Origin: Ectopseudomonas khazarica
GTDB taxonomy: Bacteria; Pseudomonadota; Gammaproteobacteria; Pseudomonadales; Pseudomonadaceae
Length of the DNA stretch: 64,000 nucleotides
Assembly: GCF_004521985.1 (NCBI RefSeq)
Contig: NZ_SBHZ01000006.1
Coordinates: 62,001-126,000, forward strand
Direction of reading: 5' to 3'
In this document: positions 54,558 to 64,000 of the stretch, piece after piece
Numbering within the stretch: position 1 is the stretch's first letter
Layout: every line of letters begins with the position of its first letter
The notes under the pieces: model-generated
What the model was told of the DNA's origin: nothing
What the model saw: the letters and a program-made list of their open reading frames with translations, nothing else
Database searches by the model: none
Program-made: the position numbers and the translations under genes

Positions 54558-54595
54558 GTTAAACTGCGTCCACGTCGACCTCATCAGGAGTTTCC

Positions 54596-54967
54596 ATGGC
54601 CCGCCTCTGGTTGCTGTTATCCGCTTTCGCCGGCTTTACCGGTGTCGCCCTGGGCGCCTTCGCGGCTCATGGCCTGAAACACAAGCTGACGCCCGACTAC
54701 CTGGCGGTGTTCCAGACGGGGACGCATTACCAGCTGGTGCATGCGCTGGCGCTGTTCGGTGTCGGCCTGCTGGCCCTGCATGTGCCGGGACGCCTGGTCA
54801 ATCTGGCCGGCACGGCGTTCGCCGTGGGCATCGTGCTGTTCTCGGGCAGCCTCTACGGGCTCACCCTCAGTGGCATCGGCAAGCTGGGCATGATCACCCC
54901 GTTCGGTGGTGTGGCCTTCCTCGTCGGCTGGCTGTGTCTGGGGCTGAGCGCCTGGAAAATGACCTGA
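54596..54967 (+). CDS. DUF423 (YgdD-type) small membrane protein
   Basis: 123 residues with about four hydrophobic helices covering the whole protein and the family pattern GAFAAHGLK near residue 20. Function unknown. Start ATG 54596 follows AGGAG by five bases. Conserved neighbour of thiS in Pseudomonas. Confidence 0.88.
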   Translation: MARLWLLLSAFAGFTGVALGAFAAHGLKHKLTPDYLAVFQTGTHYQLVHALALFGVGLLALHVPGRLVNLAGTAFAVGIVLFSGSLYGLTLSGIGKLGMITPFGGVAFLVGWLCLGLSAWKMT

Positions 54968-55007
54968 CCCTGGCGTCAGATACGAGGACGAATGGCGCCT
55001 TTTAGCC

Positions 55008-55036
55008 TTGGTAGCGGCTGGCTATCGGGCTAGAAT
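55008..55036 (+). promoter_or_regulatory. Sigma-70 promoter of thiS-thiG
   Basis: TTGGTA (55008-55013), a 17-base spacer and TAGAAT (55031-55036), about 33 bases upstream of the thiS ATG. No TPP riboswitch structure is evident in the short leader. Confidence 0.6.
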
Positions 55037-55069
55037 GCCGGCCCTCTTTCTAGTTATGACCGAGCCGTC

Positions 55070-55270
55070 ATGCGCATTCAATTGAATGGTGAACCCTTCG
55101 AACTGCCGGAAAATCAGAGCGTCGCCGACCTGTTGGTTCGCCTCGATCTGACCGGCCGTCGCGTGGCGGTCGAGCTCAACCTGGACATCGTTCCACGCAG
55201 CCAGCACGACAGCACGCCGCTCGCCGAAGGCGACCAGGTGGAAGTGGTGCACGCCATCGGCGGCGGTTGA
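55070..55270 (+). CDS. thiS: Thiamine biosynthesis sulfur-carrier protein ThiS
   Basis: 66 residues with a ubiquitin-like fold and the obligatory C-terminal Gly-Gly (IGGG), which carries the thiocarboxylate sulfur for thiazole synthesis. No strong SD. The following thiG begins 20 bases later; ThiS-ThiG form a complex. Confidence 0.95.
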   Translation: MRIQLNGEPFELPENQSVADLLVRLDLTGRRVAVELNLDIVPRSQHDSTPLAEGDQVEVVHAIGGG

Positions 55271-55289
55271 TCCCTCTGAGGAGTTTCCC

Positions 55290-56084
55290 ATGAGCCAAGT
55301 TCGCAGCGACAAGCCCTTCGTACTGGCCGGTCGTACCTTCCAGTCGCGTCTGCTGGTCGGCACCGGCAAGTACAAGGATATGGACGAAACCCGTGATGCC
55401 ATCGCCGCTTCCGGCGCCGAGATCGTCACCGTGGCGGTGCGCCGTACCAACATCGGCCAGAATCCGGGTGAGCCGAACCTGCTCGACGTGATCAGCCCCG
55501 ACAAGTACACCATCCTGCCCAATACCGCCGGCTGCTTTGATGCGGTCGAGGCCGTGCGCACCTGCCGCCTGGCGCGCGAGCTGCTCGATGGTCACAACCT
55601 GGTGAAGCTGGAAGTCCTGGCTGACCAGAAGACCCTGTTCCCCAATGTCATCGAAACCATCAAGGCCGCCGAAGTGCTGGTCAAGGACGGCTTCGACGTG
55701 ATGGTGTACACCAGCGACGACCCGATCATCGCCCGCCAACTGGCCGAGATCGGCTGCATCGCGGTGATGCCGTTGGCCGGCCTGATCGGCTCTGGCCTGG
55801 GCATCTGCAACCCGTACAACCTGCGCATCATCCTCGAGGAGGCCAAGGTGCCGGTGCTGGTCGATGCCGGTGTGGGCACGGCCTCCGATGCCGCCATCGC
55901 CATGGAGCTGGGCTGCGAGGGCGTGCTGCTCAACAGCGCCATCGCCCACGCGCAGGACCCGATCCTCATGGCGCGCGCCATGCAGCATGCGGTCGAAGCC
56001 GGTCGTCTGGCCTACCTGGCCGGGCGCATGCCGAAGAAACTCTATGCCAGCGCCTCATCCCCGCTGGATGGCCTGATCAAGTAA
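55290..56084 (+). CDS. thiG: Thiazole synthase
   Basis: 264 residues. Forms the thiazole phosphate from DXP, dehydroglycine/glycine imine and ThiS thiocarboxylate. The (beta-alpha)8 barrel is seen with the Schiff-base Lys in [16 protein letters not shown], and the [18 protein letters not shown] and [20 protein letters not shown] loops. Start follows AGGAG. Downstream gap of 220 bases shows no terminator. Confidence 0.96.
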   Translation: MSQVRSDKPFVLAGRTFQSRLLVGTGKYKDMDETRDAIAASGAEIVTVAVRRTNIGQNPGEPNLLDVISPDKYTILPNTAGCFDAVEAVRTCRLARELLDGHNLVKLEVLADQKTLFPNVIETIKAAEVLVKDGFDVMVYTSDDPIIARQLAEIGCIAVMPLAGLIGSGLGICNPYNLRIILEEAKVPVLVDAGVGTASDAAIAMELGCEGVLLNSAIAHAQDPILMARAMQHAVEAGRLAYLAGRMPKKLYASASSPLDGLIK

Positions 56085-56304
56085 GGACGATTGACTGCGC
56101 GTCGGCCTCGCCGCGTCAAAACAGGCTCGGAACGCCGCTTGCGGCTGACGCACTTTCCAGTGCGGCCGTGAAGCGAGTAACGCTCATGTGCTTCGCCACC
56201 GTCGTCCGCGACGCCGAGCGTTCCTTGCCTGTTCCGTCGAAGGCAGTGCAGGCCTTGCATGGCTCCGGCCCGCGAAATCGTAAAGCATTCTAGAAGAGCA
56301 CAGC

Positions 56305-57021
56305 ATGACTGACACCCAACAGCCCGAACTGACCGAAGACGGTCGCCAGCGCCGTACCATCAAGAGTTTCGTGATGCGTGCCGGGCGCATGACCGAAGGC
56401 CAGCAGCGCGGCCTGGACAAGGGCTGGCCGCTGTTCGGCCTGGAGCTGGAAGACGGCCTGCGTGATTTCGACCAGGTCTTCGGCCGCAGCGCGCCGCGCA
56501 CCTTCGAGATCGGTTTCGGCATGGGCCATTCCACCCTGGAAATGGCTGCGGCTGCGCCGGAGCATGACTTCATCGGCGTCGAAGTGCACAAGCCGGGTGT
56601 GGGCGCACTGCTCAACGGGGTGATGACGCAGAACCTGAGCAACCTGCGCGTCTACAGCTGCGATGCCCTGGAAGTGCTGCGCGACTGCGTGGCCGATGCC
56701 AGCCTGGATCGCGTGCTGCTGTTCTTCCCCGACCCGTGGCACAAGGCCCGTCACCACAAGCGCCGCATCGTCCAGCCGGCCTTCGCCGAACTGGTCCGCA
56801 GCAAGTTGAAGGTCGGCGGGGTGCTGCACATGGCCACGGACTGGGAGAACTATGCTGAGCACATGCTCGAGGTGATGAGCGCTGCGCCTGGTTATCGCAA
56901 CCTGGCCGCCGATGGCACCTACGTGCCACGCCCCGAGGAGCGCCCGGTGACCAAGTTCGAGCGCCGCGGCGAGCGTCTCGGGCATGGCGTGTGGGACCTC
57001 AAGTTCCAGCGTCAGGAGTAA
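56305..57021 (+). CDS. trmB: tRNA (guanine46-N7)-methyltransferase
   Basis: 238 residues with the TrmB signature: [15 protein letters not shown] (SAM site), [15 protein letters not shown], and the [15 protein letters not shown] motif. Makes m7G46 in tRNA variable loops. Start ATG 56305. The 220 bases before it hold no gene or clear promoter. Confidence 0.96.
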   Translation: MTDTQQPELTEDGRQRRTIKSFVMRAGRMTEGQQRGLDKGWPLFGLELEDGLRDFDQVFGRSAPRTFEIGFGMGHSTLEMAAAAPEHDFIGVEVHKPGVGALLNGVMTQNLSNLRVYSCDALEVLRDCVADASLDRVLLFFPDPWHKARHHKRRIVQPAFAELVRSKLKVGGVLHMATDWENYAEHMLEVMSAAPGYRNLAADGTYVPRPEERPVTKFERRGERLGHGVWDLKFQRQE

Positions 57022-57183
57022 GACCACGCTGCTTGCGATTGACCGGCAGGATGCACGATTAGATCGGGACAACCCGACGGCCAGGATGGCGCCTCACCTC
57101 AGAACACAACAACGATAAGCACGCTCACAGAGGGCGTGCAGGTATTGGCGACGCCGCTGTCATGGCGTCGCGAGGAGAGCATT

Positions 57184-58527
57184 GTGTTGAGATCGGTTTC
57201 CCTTCTTCTGCTGACTGCCCTGGCATTTCAGGCGCAGGCCAAGATCGATGCCAGCCAGGCAGCCCGCCTGGGGCAGGACCTGACCCCGCTGGGTGGCGAG
57301 CGCGCAGGCAATGCCAGCGGCACCATCCCTGCCTGGACCGGTGGCCTGGCCACGCCGCCTGCGGGCTACCGGCCGGGCATGCATCACCCTGATCCCTATG
57401 CCGACGACAAACTGCTGTACCGCGTCGACAGCCAGAACCTGGCGCAATACGAGCAACTGCTGCCGGTTGGCTTGAAGACGCTGCTGCAGCAGAACCCCAG
57501 CTACTACCTGCGGGTGTTCCCGACCCGTCGCAGTGCGGCGGCGCCCCAGCGGATCTACGACGCGACGCGTTTCAATGCGCTCAACGCCGAACTGATCTCC
57601 GGTGGCAACGGTGTGCAGGGCGCTGCGGCCGGCGTGCCCTTCCCGTTGCCGCAGAACGGCCAGGAAGCCATCTGGAACCACATCATGCGCTACCGTGGCG
57701 ACCAGATCAGCATGGCCACCAACCAGGCCGCCGTGCTCGCCAATGGCAGCTACAACCTGCTCAAGCTCGAGCGTGACATCTACTTCCTCTATGGGCGCGA
57801 TGGCGTTGCCCCGCAGGACCTGGACAACACCCTGTTCTACTACAAGTACAAGGTGGTGGCGCCGGCCAAGCTGGCCGGCTCGGCCCTGGTGGTGCAGGAG
57901 ACCCTCGACCAGGTCCTGGCCATTCGCAAGGCCTGGCGTTTCAACCGTGGCGAACGCCGCGTACGGCGCCTGCCGATGCTCGCCTACGACACCCTGCAAC
58001 CGGATACCAACGGCATGGCCACCGCCGACCAGGTGGACTCCTACAACGGTGCGCCGGATCGCTACGAATGGCAGCTGCTGGGCAAGCGCGAGATGCTGAT
58101 GCCCTACAACAGCTATGCCGTGCACCAGCGCGGTATTCCCTACGCCGACATCCTGCAGGCCAAACACGTCAACCCGGAGCTGTTGCGCTACGAGCTGCAC
58201 CGCGTCTGGGTGGTGGAAGCCGAGCTGCGCAAGGGCTTCAGCCATCCCTACGGCAAGCGGCGTTTCTACCTGGACGAGGACAGCTGGCAGATTCTCGCCG
58301 TCGACCTGTATGACCGCAGCGGCGCGTTGATCGGCCTGCAGGAGGCGCACCCGATCAGCTACTACGACGTGCCGATGTTCGGCTCGACCCTGGAGACCAT
58401 CTACGACCTCAAGGGTGGGCGCTACTTCGCCGACGGCCTCGACAACAACGAGCCGATGTACGACTTCAATGCCAAGTTGAGCCCGCGCGACTTTACCCCG
58501 CAGGCCCTGCGCCGCGAAGGCAACTGA
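57184..58527 (+). CDS. DUF1329 exported protein
   Basis: 447 residues from GTG 57184 (GAGGAG six bases upstream); TTG 57187 is possible. Signal peptide ends at FQAQA|K (~20). The mature part fits DUF1329, exported proteins with an outer-membrane-lipoprotein-sorting-like fold, often encoded next to DUF1302 and RND genes. Here it stands alone. The segment RFYLDEDSWQILAVDLYDRSG near the end is typical. Function unknown; convergent with the GNAT gene seven bases on. Confidence 0.87.
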   Translation: MLRSVSLLLLTALAFQAQAKIDASQAARLGQDLTPLGGERAGNASGTIPAWTGGLATPPAGYRPGMHHPDPYADDKLLYRVDSQNLAQYEQLLPVGLKTLLQQNPSYYLRVFPTRRSAAAPQRIYDATRFNALNAELISGGNGVQGAAAGVPFPLPQNGQEAIWNHIMRYRGDQISMATNQAAVLANGSYNLLKLERDIYFLYGRDGVAPQDLDNTLFYYKYKVVAPAKLAGSALVVQETLDQVLAIRKAWRFNRGERRVRRLPMLAYDTLQPDTNGMATADQVDSYNGAPDRYEWQLLGKREMLMPYNSYAVHQRGIPYADILQAKHVNPELLRYELHRVWVVEAELRKGFSHPYGKRRFYLDEDSWQILAVDLYDRSGALIGLQEAHPISYYDVPMFGSTLETIYDLKGGRYFADGLDNNEPMYDFNAKLSPRDFTPQALRREGN

Positions 58528-58534
58528 AGCCGCC

Positions 58535-58963
58535 TCAGGGGCGCGACCAGGCCATCGTCAGCTGCGCCTGGCCGGTGTGCGGGTCGTGCCCCTGAGCGAT
58601 CACCTCGAAACCGGCGCGACGGTAGAAGGCGGTTGCCCGCCCGTTGGCCTGGTAGACATCCAGCTCGAGCCGCGTGCGCTCGGCCATGACGGCCTCCAGC
58701 AACTGCAGGCCCAGGCCGCAGCCCTGCTGCTCCGGGCTGACGAACAGCGCCGCGAGGCGCCCCTCATGCACGGATGCAAAGGCCAGGGGCGTGCCGCCCT
58801 GTTCCAGCACCAGTGTTTCGGCCTGCGGCAGATAGTGCTCGCGCATCGCGCCGAGCTGATCGCGCCAGAATGCCTCGGGCACGAAGTCGTGGGCCTGTAG
58901 CGAGGCGCTCAGCCAGATGTCGAGCATCGCGTCGCAGTCAGTGTTCAGGTAGGGGCGGATCAT
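58535..58963 (-). CDS. GNAT-family N-acetyltransferase
   Basis: 142 residues with the acetyl-CoA motif QQGCGLGLQLLEAVM and C-terminal QLTMAWSRP. Substrate not predictable. The AAAGFEVI-like late motif reads RRAGFEVIAQG. Start ATG 58963. Confidence 0.88.
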   Translation of the reverse strand: MIRPYLNTDCDAMLDIWLSASLQAHDFVPEAFWRDQLGAMREHYLPQAETLVLEQGGTPLAFASVHEGRLAALFVSPEQQGCGLGLQLLEAVMAERTRLELDVYQANGRATAFYRRAGFEVIAQGHDPHTGQAQLTMAWSRP

Positions 58964-59041
58964 GCTGACGTCTTTGTCGGGTCGAGTGCTGTGTATGGCG
59001 CCGCTGCCGGTGGTCGCTCACCGGCACTGGCGTGAGTCGGG

Positions 59042-59365
59042 CTAGTTGCGATCGGCGAGGATGCCGATGACCACGAAGATCAGAATCAGCACCGGTGCCA
59101 GGGTGAAGTTGTTGAAGTACGTCAGGCCCTTGGTCAGCCAGGGCGTGAGGAAGATGATCGCCAGGCCGTAGCCGACCGCGCAGAAGATCACGAACAGCAG
59201 GGTTCGCAGGACGAAATTGAGATTGCCGATGGTGCGCTGGACCCAGGCATTGATCAGCGGGCCGAACAGCACCAGCAGGGTGGCCATGATGGCCAGGGAG
59301 ATGTCGCTGAGGTGGCTGCGACTCCAGCGTGACAGGGTGACGATCAGGTCCAGTAGCAGATCCAT
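59042..59365 (-). CDS. DUF3392 small membrane protein
   Basis: 107 residues with three hydrophobic helices (~20-40, 50-72, 82-104) and short polar termini, matching the DUF3392 family of gammaproteobacterial inner-membrane proteins of unknown function. Start ATG 59365 follows AGGAG by six bases. Same place as in P. aeruginosa, before hemW. Confidence 0.87.
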   Translation of the reverse strand: MDLLLDLIVTLSRWSRSHLSDISLAIMATLLVLFGPLINAWVQRTIGNLNFVLRTLLFVIFCAVGYGLAIIFLTPWLTKGLTYFNNFTLAPVLILIFVVIGILADRN

Positions 59366-59458
59366 GCAGGCTCCTTGGTAACGGTCGGTGCAGCACTGCC
59401 GGTGGCTGCACGAGCGAAGCGCACAAGCCTACCGGATTGCGGCCCTGCAGTGGGTGAT

Positions 59459-60613
59459 CTAGGCCAGGAACAGCTGCAGCAGGTCGTTGAGAAACAGCTG
59501 GCCCCTGGCCGTGGCGACCAGGCGCCTGTCGTCGGCCTGCAGCAGGCCCAGGCGTTCGCCCTCGCGCCGTGCGCCGTCGAGCTGTGCGAGTGGCAGGCCG
59601 GTGCGCTGGCTGAACAGCTCGACAGGCGCGCCCTCGGTCAGGCGCAGCACGTTCATCAGGAATTCGAACGGCAGCTCCTCGGCATCCAGCACGCGTTCGC
59701 CGGCCTGGTAGGCCTTGCTCGGGTCGAGGTAGTCCTTGGGCAGGCGCGTCTTCCAGGTTCGCAGGATGCGCCCGTCCGGTGTGCTCCGCTTGGCGTGGGC
59801 GCCGGCGCCGATGCCGAGAAAGTCACCGAAGGTCCAGTAGTTGAGGTTGTGCCGTGCCTGCCGCCCAGGACGGGCATAGGCGGAGACCTCGTACTGGGCG
59901 TAGCCCTCGGCGGCCAGCAGGGCCTGGCCGGCTTCCTGGATGTCCCACAGCAGGTCGTCCTCGGGCAGCTGCGGCGGCTGGCTCCAGAACACCGTGTTCG
60001 GTTCCATGGTCAGCTGGTACCAGGACAGGTGCGTCGGGGCCTGGGCGATGGCCGTGCGCAGGTCGAACAGGGCGTCCTCGATGCTCTGCTCGGGCAGACC
60101 GTGCATCAGGTCGAGGTTGAAGTTGTCGAAGCCGGCGGCGCGCGCCATGTCGGCGGCACGAATCGCCTCGTCGCCATTGTGGATACGGCCCAGTGCCTTG
60201 AGCTTGGCCTCCTGGAAACTCTGCACGCCGATCGACAGGCGATTGATGCCGAGGCTGCGGTAGCCCTTGAACTTGGCCTGCTCGAAGGTGCCCGGATTGG
60301 CTTCCAGGGTGATCTCGATGTCGTCGGCGAAGGCGATGCGTCGCTCGACGCCCTCCAGCAAGCGCCCCAGCGCCCGGTCGGAGAACAGGCTGGGCGTGCC
60401 ACCGCCGAAGAAGATCGAGGTCAGCGGTCGGCCATGGGCATGCTGCAGATCGCTGTCGAGATCGGCGAGCAGCGCGTCGACGTACTCCTCTTCCGGCAGG
60501 GTCGGCCCGGCCGCGTGGGAGTTGAAGTCGCAATAGGGACATTTGCGCACGCACCACGGGATGTGGATGTAGAGCGCGAGGGGAGGCAGCAGGAAGTGAG
60601 AGACGTTGGGCAC
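59459..60613 (-). CDS. hemW: Radical SAM protein HemW (haem chaperone/coproporphyrinogen-type)
   Basis: 384 residues with the radical SAM cluster motif CVRKCPYC and the IHIPW lead-in, FFGGGTPSLF, and a C-terminal HemN-like domain (LNYWTFGDFLGIGAGAH). HemW proteins insert haem and lack CPO activity (established for the family, formerly HemN-like). It starts with GTG 60613 without an SD, 30 bases after an inserted DUF3916 gene, whereas rdgB and hemW are adjacent in P. aeruginosa. Confidence 0.93.
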   Translation of the reverse strand: MPNVSHFLLPPLALYIHIPWCVRKCPYCDFNSHAAGPTLPEEEYVDALLADLDSDLQHAHGRPLTSIFFGGGTPSLFSDRALGRLLEGVERRIAFADDIEITLEANPGTFEQAKFKGYRSLGINRLSIGVQSFQEAKLKALGRIHNGDEAIRAADMARAAGFDNFNLDLMHGLPEQSIEDALFDLRTAIAQAPTHLSWYQLTMEPNTVFWSQPPQLPEDDLLWDIQEAGQALLAAEGYAQYEVSAYARPGRQARHNLNYWTFGDFLGIGAGAHAKRSTPDGRILRTWKTRLPKDYLDPSKAYQAGERVLDAEELPFEFLMNVLRLTEGAPVELFSQRTGLPLAQLDGARREGERLGLLQADDRRLVATARGQLFLNDLLQLFLA

Positions 60614-60643
60614 AGTAGGGCAACGGGATGCAGTAACGGGCGG

Positions 60644-61186
60644 CTATCGTGGCATGACTTCACCGAAGTACCAACGCTGGGCGATGAAGCGCCCATTAGG
60701 TTGGTCTTCGTCGAGGTAGTCGATTTCGGTGCCCAGCTCGCCACAGCCATCTGCCAGTTGCAGTGACCAGGCTTTGGATAGGCTCAGTGGTGCCAGATGG
60801 CGGCTATTGCCATACTCGCTCACCGAGGCGCGGGTGTGAGCCTGGAAGTAATCCTCATCCAGATACAAGCACACTTCGCTGGTGAAAAAATCAGGTAGGC
60901 AGATTACGGCCGTCACCCGCCAGTTCTCTGCCTCTGGTGGTTTGGAACGCATCAGATGCTGGCAGGCATTGATCAATGCCTGAGCGCAGCGAGCTTGAAT
61001 CTGGGGATTGGTGTGCCGTCCCTCGACGAGGCTGAATAGCACGGGAATTTTCCAGTTCCAGTAGCGCTCGCCGGCAGGAATGCTCTGCGGAAAGTTGTCC
61101 TCAAAGCATGCTGCCCAATGATCTAGCGCCTTCAGCCGACGAGCAACACCGCGTGGTTTCTTGCTGAGAATCAGGCGTCTGACCAA
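60644..61186 (-). CDS. DUF3916 protein, probable acquired gene
   Basis: 180 residues from TTG 61186, six bases after rdgB ends; probably coupled to rdgB translation. The sequence LILSKKPRGVARRLKAL and YWNWKIPVLFSLVEG are recognisable DUF3916 features; the family has no known function. GC content by hand count over five lines is 47-58%, about 10 points below neighbours, and the rdgB-hemW pair it splits is adjacent in P. aeruginosa. It therefore looks like a horizontally gained single gene. Confidence 0.82.
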   Translation of the reverse strand: MVRRLILSKKPRGVARRLKALDHWAACFEDNFPQSIPAGERYWNWKIPVLFSLVEGRHTNPQIQARCAQALINACQHLMRSKPPEAENWRVTAVICLPDFFTSEVCLYLDEDYFQAHTRASVSEYGNSRHLAPLSLSKAWSLQLADGCGELGTEIDYLDEDQPNGRFIAQRWYFGEVMPR

Positions 61187-61191
61187 GGCGA

Positions 61192-61797
61192 TTACAGCCC
61201 CAGGCGCTGCTTGAACAGTGCCATGGCGCGGGCGCGGTGGCTCAGGCGGTTCTTCTGTTCGGCTGGCAGTTCGGCGCTGGAGCAGCCGCTTTCCGGCACC
61301 CAGAACAGTGGGTCGTAGCCGAAGCCGTGTTCGCCGCGCGCCTCATGCAGGATGCTGCCGTGCCACAGGCCTTCGCAGAGGATCGGCAGCGGGTCGTCGG
61401 CATGGCGCACCAGGGCCAGGGCGCAGACGAACTGCGCGCCGCGCTGGGCATCCGGCACGTCTTTCAGGGCGTCGAGCAGCTTGGCGTTGTTCGCCGCATC
61501 GCCCTTGCCATCGGCGTAGCGCGCGGAGTAGATGCCGGGCGCGCCTCCCAGGTAATCCACCGCCAGGCCGGAGTCGTCGGCCAGCGCCGGCAGGCCGGAG
61601 ATGCGTGCGGCGTTGCGCGCCTTGAGGATGGCGTTCTCGACGAACGACAGGCCGGTCTCCTCCGGCTCGACCTGGCTGAATTCGCCGATCGAGCGCACGC
61701 GCACGGCGTCGCCGAGCATGGCCTGCAGCTCCTTGAGCTTGCCGGCGTTGTGGCTGGCCAGTACCAGTTCCTTGAAGCCATTCACGGGGTCAGTCAT
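61192..61797 (-). CDS. rdgB: XTP/dITP diphosphatase RdgB
   Basis: 201 residues. Pyrophosphohydrolase for deaminated purine nucleoside triphosphates, keeping inosine and xanthosine out of DNA. Substrate and Mg2+ motifs seen are [11 protein letters not shown], the catalytic [16 protein letters not shown] and [12 protein letters not shown]. Overlaps the DUF4426 gene end by eight bases. Confidence 0.96.
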   Translation of the reverse strand: MTDPVNGFKELVLASHNAGKLKELQAMLGDAVRVRSIGEFSQVEPEETGLSFVENAILKARNAARISGLPALADDSGLAVDYLGGAPGIYSARYADGKGDAANNAKLLDALKDVPDAQRGAQFVCALALVRHADDPLPILCEGLWHGSILHEARGEHGFGYDPLFWVPESGCSSAELPAEQKNRLSHRARAMALFKQRLGL

Positions 61798-62206
61798 CCG
61801 GGAACATTTCCTGGTTGAAGGTGATGCGGTGTACGTCGTCGCCCTGACGCACGTTCAGGGTGAAGCTCAGCACTTCGCGCGTCTTGAACGGGAACTGCGC
61901 CAGGTAGTAGATGGCATCGCCCTCGCTGACCTGACGGAAGCTGAGCGCGGTGCTCTTGCCCAGCAGGTCCTTCACCTCGCCGGCGACCACGGCGGTGCTG
62001 GCCTTGCCGGCCTTGAGCACGGCGACGTTGATCACGCCCTGGGTCTTGCTGCGGGTCAGGCCGGCGGCTGCGGCGATGTCCGGTTGGATGAAGCTGGAGT
62101 TGAAGACGCTGTAGTGGACGTCGAGATCGCCGAAGCTCTGCTTGCGTTCTGCGGCAGCCGGCAAGGCCAGGCACAGGGCGATCAGGAAGGGGATGATGCG
62201 GCGCAT
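61790..62206 (-). CDS. DUF4426 exported protein
   Basis: 138 residues from ATG 62206 (GAGGAG upstream). Signal peptide with probable cleavage at LPAAA|ER (~20). The body is beta-rich, with [16 protein letters not shown] at the start. It sits between metW and rdgB as in P. aeruginosa (PA0388 position). Function unknown. Overlaps rdgB by eight bases. Confidence 0.85.
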   Translation of the reverse strand: MRRIIPFLIALCLALPAAAERKQSFGDLDVHYSVFNSSFIQPDIAAAAGLTRSKTQGVINVAVLKAGKASTAVVAGEVKDLLGKSTALSFRQVSEGDAIYYLAQFPFKTREVLSFTLNVRQGDDVHRITFNQEMFPDD

Positions 62207-62220
62207 GGTGTTCTCCTCGT

Positions 62221-62847
62221 TCAGACCGCGACGCGGCGGGCGGCAGGCTCCGCACCGCTGATGCGATAGATGCCGATCTCGCCCAGCAGGTTGGGCCAGG
62301 CGCGGCTTGCAAGGCCATGGCGGTGTTCGCGGTCCACTGCCAGGCGTTCTTCCACACGTGCTCCTTGAGCATGGCACAGGCGCTCGAAGTCTTCGAAGGT
62401 GCAGAAGTGAATGTTTGGTGTGTTGTACCAGGTGTAGGGCAGGAAGTCCGAAACCGGCATGCGACCTTTTGTCGTCAGGTACCAGCGGCAGCGCCAGTGG
62501 CCGAAGTTGGGGAAGGTGATGATGCAGGTCTTGCCGACACGCAGCATCTCGGCCAGCACCTTGTCCGGGTAGTGCAGCGCCTGCAGCGACTGGGTCATCA
62601 CCACCACGTCGAAGCTGTTGCTGGCGAAGTTGCCGAGCCCCAGGTCGAGGTTCTGCTCGATGACGTTGACGCCGCGCTCGATGCACAGGGCGATCTTGTC
62701 CGGGTCGATCTCCAGGCCGTAACCGGAAACCTGCTTGTTGTCGCGCAGCCAGGCGAGCAGCTCGCCGTCGCCGCAGCCCAGGTCGAGCACGCGACTGCCC
62801 GGGGCGATCCACTCCTGGATGATGTCCAGATCCGCTCGCATGCTCAT
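62221..62847 (-). CDS. metW: Methionine biosynthesis protein MetW
   Basis: 208 residues; SAM-methyltransferase-like fold ([55 protein letters not shown]). MetW is co-expressed with MetX and supports homoserine succinyltransfer activity in Pseudomonas; its own reaction is unclear. Start ATG 62847 overlaps the metX stop (ATGA). Confidence 0.95.
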   Translation of the reverse strand: MSMRADLDIIQEWIAPGSRVLDLGCGDGELLAWLRDNKQVSGYGLEIDPDKIALCIERGVNVIEQNLDLGLGNFASNSFDVVVMTQSLQALHYPDKVLAEMLRVGKTCIITFPNFGHWRCRWYLTTKGRMPVSDFLPYTWYNTPNIHFCTFEDFERLCHAQGARVEERLAVDREHRHGLASRAWPNLLGEIGIYRISGAEPAARRVAV

Positions 62848-63983
62848 ACCTCGATTCGCTTCATGTAACTGCCGAACGCCTGCAGGTAGCGCGGGATCGG
62901 CATGAGGAAGGCGTCATGGCCTTGCGGGGCGTCGATCTCCAGGTAGCAGACGTTCTTCTTCGCCGCCGTCAGGGCGTCGACGATTTCCCGCGAGCGGGCG
63001 GGGGAGAAGCGCCAGTCGGTGGTGAAGGACATCAGGCAGAAATCCGCCTTGGCCACGGCCAGGGTCTGCGCCAGGTCGCCATCCTGTGCGGCGGCCGGGT
63101 CGAAGTAGTCCAGCGCCTTGGTCATCAGCAGGTAGGTGTTGGCGTCGAAGCGACCGGAGAACTCCTCGCCCTGGTAGCGCAGGTAGCTCTCGACCTGGAA
63201 CTCGACGCTGTGGAAATCGTAGTTGAGCTTCTCGCTCTTCAGGCCACGGCCGAATTTCTCGCCCATGGCGTCATCGGACAGGTAGGTGATGTGGCCGACC
63301 ATGCGCGCCAGCATCAGGCCGCGCTTGGGAATCACGCCCTGCTCCTGGAAATGGCCGCCATGGAACTCCGGGTCGGTGAGGATGGCCTGGCGCGCCACTT
63401 CGTTGAAGGCGATGTTCTGTGCCGACAGCTTGGGCGCCGAGGCGATGGCCAGACAGTGACGCACGCGCTCCGGGTAGCTGATGGTCCACTGCATGGCCTG
63501 CATGCCACCGAGGCTGCCACCGATCACGGCGGCCCAGCGCTCGATACCGAGCTGGTCGGCCAGGCGTGCCTGGCTGTGCACCCAGTCTTCCACGGTCATC
63601 ACCGGGAAGTCGGCGCCGTAGGGCTTGCCGGTGGCCGGGTTGGCGCTGCCGGGGCCGGTGGAACCGTTGCAGCCGCCGAGGTTGTTGAGGCTGACGACGA
63701 AGAACTTTCGGGTGTCGATGGGCTTGCCGGGGCCGATGCAGCTGTCCCACCAGCCGGGTTTGCGGTCGTCCGGGCTGTGGTAGCCGGCGGCGTGGTGGTG
63801 ACCGGACAGGGCATGGCAGATCAGCACGGCATTGCTGCGTGCGGCGTTGAGTTCGCCATAGGTTTCGACGACCAGTTCGTACTCGGTCAGGCTGCGGCCG
63901 CAGGCCAGGGCCAATGGTTCGCTGAACTTGAACACCTGGGGACTGACCAGGCCGACGGAATCTTCGGGAAAGGCAGTGGGCAT
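62844..63983 (-). CDS. metX: Homoserine O-acyltransferase (succinyltransferase type)
   Basis: 379 residues, alpha/beta-hydrolase fold. Catalytic Ser in [12 protein letters not shown], Asp and His near the end (QGHDAFL). Acylates homoserine to start methionine synthesis; in Pseudomonas the acyl donor is succinyl-CoA (family knowledge). ATG 63983 is complete within the window. Coupled with metW. Confidence 0.95.
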   Translation of the reverse strand: MPTAFPEDSVGLVSPQVFKFSEPLALACGRSLTEYELVVETYGELNAARSNAVLICHALSGHHHAAGYHSPDDRKPGWWDSCIGPGKPIDTRKFFVVSLNNLGGCNGSTGPGSANPATGKPYGADFPVMTVEDWVHSQARLADQLGIERWAAVIGGSLGGMQAMQWTISYPERVRHCLAIASAPKLSAQNIAFNEVARQAILTDPEFHGGHFQEQGVIPKRGLMLARMVGHITYLSDDAMGEKFGRGLKSEKLNYDFHSVEFQVESYLRYQGEEFSGRFDANTYLLMTKALDYFDPAAAQDGDLAQTLAVAKADFCLMSFTTDWRFSPARSREIVDALTAAKKNVCYLEIDAPQGHDAFLMPIPRYLQAFGSYMKRIEV

Positions 63984-64000
63984 GGAGTCGCTGCTAAGGA

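Noticed and set aside
55037..55069. TPP riboswitch before thiS
   Set aside because: The leader is only about 30 bases, too short for the conserved THI-box, and no matching motif was seen.
56085..56304. A small RNA or gene between thiG and trmB
   Set aside because: No good hairpin with T tract, promoter pair or coding frame with SD was found in the gap.
60644..61186. Calling the DUF3916 gene an immunity or toxin protein
   Set aside because: No toxin partner lies nearby and the family has no shown activity; kept as unknown.

Overview
The window is a gene-dense, high-GC stretch of a Pseudomonas chromosome. Gene order follows the ancestral Pseudomonas block known from P. aeruginosa PAO1 around PA0341-PA0390: lgt, thyA, glpQ, folA, ilvD, mutM, ggt, fdx, coaD, an oxidoreductase/aldehyde dehydrogenase set, rsmD, two M16 proteases, ftsYEX, rpoH, mtgA, thiSG, trmB, hemW, rdgB, metW, metX. 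Protein-level similarity and intergenic repeats of the GTAGGGTGGATGACGC type point to the P. mendocina/oleovorans side of the genus, but that species-group call is inference. No rRNA, tRNA, transposase, prophage or CRISPR array was seen.

Layout. Positions 1-9.4 kb hold the lgt 3' end, thyA, an ionotropic-glutamate-receptor-like channel, a membrane GTPase module (DUF3482/DUF2868), glpQ, folA, a YitT membrane protein, gloA and a phosphoesterase, followed by ilvD (9.6-11.5 kb). Positions 11.6-30.1 kb form one minus-strand run. In transcription order it encodes a PotABCD-like ABC importer, a PAS histidine kinase with a NarL-type regulator, and a full chemotaxis cluster (MCP, cheY, STAS, cheA, poly-HAMP MCP, cheW, MCP, cheW, cheR, cheD, cheB). 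This run sits between ilvD and mutM, which are only a few genes apart in PAO1, so it looks like an accessory insertion. Positions 30.4-38.6 kb hold rlmI, an HDOD protein, mutM, an acyltransferase, a small exported protein, a Na/Pi-type transporter, ggt and a ferredoxin. Positions 38.8-45.1 kb hold coaD, a GMC oxidoreductase with a Tat-exported partner, a coniferyl-type aldehyde dehydrogenase with a divergent TetR regulator, and a YheT hydrolase. Positions 45.3-53.0 kb hold rsmD, the M16 protease pair, ftsY-ftsE-ftsX and rpoH. Positions 53.0-64 kb hold mtgA, thiS-thiG, trmB, a DUF1329 protein, hemW, an inserted low-GC DUF3916 gene, rdgB, a DUF4426 protein, metW and metX.

How the genes work together. 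Most of the window is core metabolism and housekeeping: thymidylate/folate, branched-chain amino acids, CoA, thiamine, methionine, base-excision repair, rRNA/tRNA methylation, SRP receptor, divisome and heat-shock sigma factor. The che run encodes a complete receptor-CheW-CheA-CheY pathway with CheR/CheB/CheD adaptation but no obvious CheZ. The most unusual items are the K+-filter glutamate-receptor channel, the 270-bp-periodic poly-HAMP receptor, shared C-terminal tails on two cluster MCPs, the (CCGCAG)14 tract in ftsY, the lone DUF3916 insertion between hemW and rdgB, a likely leaderless folA, and several families of intergenic palindromic repeats. Gene limits were read by eye from reading frames, start codons and Shine-Dalgarno spacing. 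No database search was run, and family names rest on recognised motifs and synteny.
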